This document shows positions 60,344 through 64,000 of a stretch of 64,000 nucleotides of DNA, piece after piece. How positions within the stretch are numbered: the first letter of the stretch is position 1; each line of letters begins with the position of its first letter. The stretch comes from Liolophura sinensis (Eukaryota > Mollusca > Polyplacophora > Chitonida > Chitonidae): positions 28,070,402-28,134,401 of the forward strand of contig NC_088301.1 in assembly GCF_032854445.1 (NCBI RefSeq), written 5' to 3'. The notes below the pieces were generated by a model. It saw only the letters and a program-made list of their open reading frames with translations, ran no database searches and was not told where the DNA came from. Made by a program: the position numbers and the translations under genes.

Positions 60344-62466
60344 GTTAGTCAAAATTTGAAACATTGTAAACCAGATTTGCATAGTGTTAGGACATATCTG
60401 TCGCAGTTTCAGCTTCTGAGGTCATGCACTACGCATCATATTAACCTTAATTTTGAAGCATGCGTACTTCAAGTCCAAACTACGCCACTCCCGAGTCGAT
60501 CAGATGCATCTCTAGCCTGTGTACTGTTGGAATAATTTAACGACCTAGTCTTGTGTAACTCCCATGCCCCTAGGACTAGTTCAAATGGCCCTTAAACATT
60601 TACGGTTCAGGAATCCGTCTTACAAGGTAGACGCAAACACGTGCCTGCTGCACGGAAACGTGTAACGCACAAATTCGTCACCATGATACATTGTAAATGT
60701 ACGTGTCGCAGCCTTGTCGCAGGTTTGTAAGACTGGCTCCTGATGATGACACTTCCGGTTCGTAGTGTGAAAAAATGAACCCGATGTTTTGAGATACCAA
60801 AAAATGTTACTCCTGTCTCCTTTGACAAAAAGTTTGTACCATATGCTGTTGACTGACAAGGAAACATTGACGGCGAAAGTTAATCGCCTTTTCATTAATG
60901 CTTTCTATGAATAATCTCATACAATTTGGATGCCAAGCACGTGACATATGAATATGTAATGTATTATGAAAGTCACATGAGATTTAAGCTATCCAAATAT
61001 TTAATGGAACAATCGAGGTTCTTTTTCATCCCCTAAATAATACATGTCACGCTAAACTAATAAAACAACCATGATGTAAGTCATAGATCAATAGTGCCAA
61101 ATTCACCTAGGTTCATAGGCATCTATACAGTAATCCTTGGACATAGATCTGGATAGTATTGCATTGTTGCCCATAATACCGTTTGGATAGCTTTGGAGGT
61201 CCCATGGGACTGTCACTACTAAGTAGTAACCCAATACACTTACATCTTAGAGGTATGTGCGATGTATTACTGCAGAATTTAGTGTAATACATATGTGCAA
61301 AAATATACATCCATTGTGCAAAAGCTAATAATATATATTCATCAATTTGGCATAAAATAGCGTATTATCCTTGTTGGCTATAGTAAAGACTAGGATGTCC
61401 TTTACGTGTAACTATCTACTTCGTTACGTACGTCAATTCAATTATGCTTCCCTGAATGAGGAAGGTCAATTAAGGAGGAGACCCTTTTCAGATGTAGTCC
61501 ACGTGACACAAGCACATGCGCATTCAACCCTTACCATGTTCATCTGTTTATCAACACTTCCAAAAGCACTTTGGAACTTCAAATCCGGAGATTTTGAAAA
61601 CGAAGAAAGAAATGACTTTCTGAAACGTATGAACCGCGAACAAATTAAAAAAATAAAATTGCGTGTGAACGTAAATAACATATCAAGTTATTAACTGCTT
61701 AAGTGAACTGGAGATCCGAAACATATTTTCAGAGAAATTTTAGAGAAAAAACCAATAAAGGCCCATTTGATTAACATTAGAAAAACTGAGGAAATCAGAC
61801 TATTGCCTGTCTTTGACAGAGTACTGATGTACTTTCCGATGTTTCCAAAAAAGATTACGCCAACCAGAGGAGCAAAATGAAGCTCAAATTTCGAGTTTTT
61901 GGAAGTAATGCAAGAGCTACTTCTGCCATATTTTCCTCTCAGGGCATGCGCACAAGAGCTCGAGGCTATCCAAGGTGAATATACCGGCCAATTAAGTTTA
62001 TAGGCCTACACATTGTGTAAAGCCGTTCAAATGTAGTAAGGGCGCGGTCTAACAAAAGTCACAACATTGCTTGAAGGAAACTCCTCCTGGCGCGCTGTCA
62101 TCTTTAAAGACCTCTGTACTTGTTATTTCCGAGGTTTAAATTTACACGTTGATAATAGGGGAAATGCAATTGTTGCGTGCTTGTTATATACATGTGGCCT
62201 GTTGCGGCTGCATGGGTGACGTTAATAAGTAATTACCTAATGCACAGAATTATAAATGTTTGCAACGGTCCGGACTTATCCCGCTTCTGGCATTACCCGG
62301 GCTGATCTCCCCTAGACCTAATGAAATCATTAAGGATTAATTATCGCCAACATATACGTCTTTATATATAGACTCCAACAGTTTAACCCCTCTACGGGAA
62401 GCTAATTTCTCATGTACCCATTTATGTACAGTAGCAGATTATTTGCTTTCATTTTCCTGTGGACAA
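60344..62466. other. TRPA1 intron sequence, no further exon seen
   Basis: The next expected ankyrin exon was not found here. A 107-codon frame at 61371-61694 is unrecognised and looks like chance. The region is AT-rich without arrays. Confidence 0.45.
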
Positions 62467-62745
62467 ATGACACCAAGACCTTACATAAATACAAATGAAG
62501 AACGCGAAGCATTAGGTCTCCATTTTTTGGGGGGATCGAGACCCTGTAAAATGGATATTCACGCAGAAAAGCTGTCCGAATACTGTTGTATTTGTGGTAA
62601 AATGAATGCTATGCGGAAAAATCCAGCCAACAAGGCAAAATATCAGCGTGACTTACTGAATTTCTTAGACCTTGACATCTCAATGGTGTTGTCGGGGCCC
62701 ATCCCACTTCCATCTGCGATCGATGTCTGTTTATCCCAGTGTTGA
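62467..62745 (+). CDS. Small Cys-motif reading frame, hypothetical
   Basis: A 92-codon frame starting at ATG 62467. It contains LGLHFLGGSRPCKMDIH, then EYCCICGKMNAMRKNP and a terminal VCLSQC. The C-x2-C followed about 45 residues later by C-x3-C suggests a zinc-binding module. It resembles, by memory only, the N-terminal C-x2-C modules seen in some transposon-related proteins. It is preceded by an open TTG-led extension and ends at a TGA. It may be an intact small gene, one exon of a larger one or a transposon fragment. Orientation is the same as TRPA1. Confidence 0.35.
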   Translation: MTPRPYINTNEEREALGLHFLGGSRPCKMDIHAEKLSEYCCICGKMNAMRKNPANKAKYQRDLLNFLDLDISMVLSGPIPLPSAIDVCLSQC

Positions 62746-64000
62746 ATACAAATCTTCACAATGGATCACAATAAATAAAATAACGACCAGTGCCTCGAGT
62801 TTGTTCCAGACCGAACTAGATAAACCGGTAGGAATGCATCGAGTACAGACATGTATATTACAAGATATACGGCCCAACCGGATGTTATAAAATTAGCTGA
62901 TAAATCCATTAAAATCAATAACTGTAGATCAACATTTGTAACCATATAGACCCCATAATTCCTTCTTGATTTTGTTTCTTAATGCATAAAGGTTATAAAG
63001 GCATAAAGGACACTAATTAAAGACCCATCAACAGCTGTAAAATAGAAACTTTAATATTACACATATAGGTGTATTTTCTGCTTTGTTCGTATGATTGCAA
63101 GGTGAAGACGCCAGTCAGTCCTTTTTTCGTCTTCTATGTCTGCTTATTCGCCAGTATACTAAGGCGTCAGTGTTCAAAACATTTATTTATTTTAATTTCA
63201 ACAACAACAACAACCCCCCCATCCCCACACACACAAACAAAAGTAGACAAGCTTACAGGTGTTGTCGGCAAATGTCCACAAGCTTGACTTAAGTCTTTAT
63301 CAAAACACGTGTCCTGGCTGTTCGCCTGTGGCAGCCTCGCGAGAGCACTTGCGCATAGGCCTGACCAAGCCAGACAACTCTAATCTCCTATGACAAGAGA
63401 TACCGCGGTTTCGGTAACGTACACTGACACTTTGAAACCTTATAGTTGTACCTCCTATTTTATCTCCATGATGTGGGTAAACTACTTCATAATTAATCGA
63501 TACACACTGTACAGAATAAAAACATTTTACTAGCATATAGATGTAAACAAAGCGGCCGGGTGCGCATAAAACAAAACACGTATGTAGCACAATTTTACCT
63601 TGCCCCGTGGAAACATGTTCCTATCGCTCACTCACCATCACAGTTCCCTCGTGATAGCCCCCCCCTCCCCCGCAACCATTTTATATGTGGCGCTTAGCTG
63701 CAAGAAACATACCAAGAAAAAAATACGGCTTTTTTTTTACATTAAAATATCAGAAAAAAGGACCATAAATTCAACGTACCACAACCTGTTTTTCTATTCG
63801 TTTGGTGTTTGTGTAGATTTATAAACAACACAGCTAAATTTACACATATCCTGTTTGTGGTACCCGTCATTACACATGCGCACCAATACTCTACCAGTTT
63901 ACAACCAATGCATACAAATCAACACATTCTGCACATTATGAACCGCTACTCCTTATTAAGGTGCTAATCAGGCGTTTCCGATACATTATCAATGTTACAC
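62746..64000. other. Right-edge sequence, no gene seen
   Basis: AT-rich with short (CAA)n, C-rich and A-rich runs. No TRPA1 exon recognised. Confidence 0.45.

Overview
The window reads as nuclear DNA of a lophotrochozoan, most likely a mollusc. Its genes are spliced with GT-AG introns. A ribosomal protein gene and a TRPA1-type channel gene have clear animal orthologues. Most of the space is taken by tRNA-derived SINEs of a type I associate with molluscan genomes, large minisatellite arrays, a non-LTR retrotransposon and a Tc1-like remnant. Species cannot be named from sequence alone.

Layout. 1-4367 (minus): FBXO4, an F-box substrate receptor, running off the left edge. It lies head-to-head with RPL37 (4579-11406, plus), a ribosomal protein gene whose first coding exon is only the ATG; the two share a gap of about 210 bp that must hold both promoters. 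The 4.06-kb first intron of RPL37 carries a long-inverted-repeat element (about 4925-6430) and a SINE. 11.8-13.5 kb: 21-bp minisatellites and two SINEs. 14877-16538 (minus): an intact, intronless GATB (mitochondrial Glu-tRNA(Gln) amidotransferase subunit B). 16.98-25.32 kb: two arrays of the same 53-bp unit in opposite orientation, about 2 kb each, enclosing about 4.5 kb with exon-like pieces including half a PHD-type zinc finger; the whole resembles a foldback element. 27.85-30.85 kb: a 3-kb array of a 49-bp unit. 31-36.3 kb: SINEs of two families and a 44-bp array. 37004-42041: a full-length but mutated I-type LINE flanked by a perfect 12-bp target duplication. 45651-60343 (plus): eight exons of TRPA1 covering about nine ankyrin repeats; the 5' end is not identified and the transmembrane part lies past the right edge. 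Its introns hold SINEs, a Tc1-like remnant with a SINE nested in one terminal repeat, a tandem array built from a piece of the TRPA1 exon and its splice donor, and a 63-bp array.

The genes are unrelated housekeeping or sensory genes; nothing suggests an operon. The most interesting material is structural: the giant inverted minisatellite arrays, the amplified exon/donor boundary in TRPA1, a second in-frame donor in a 21-bp duplication at another TRPA1 exon end, and a 3' end shared by the LINE and one SINE family, which points to the LINE type as the SINE's mobiliser.
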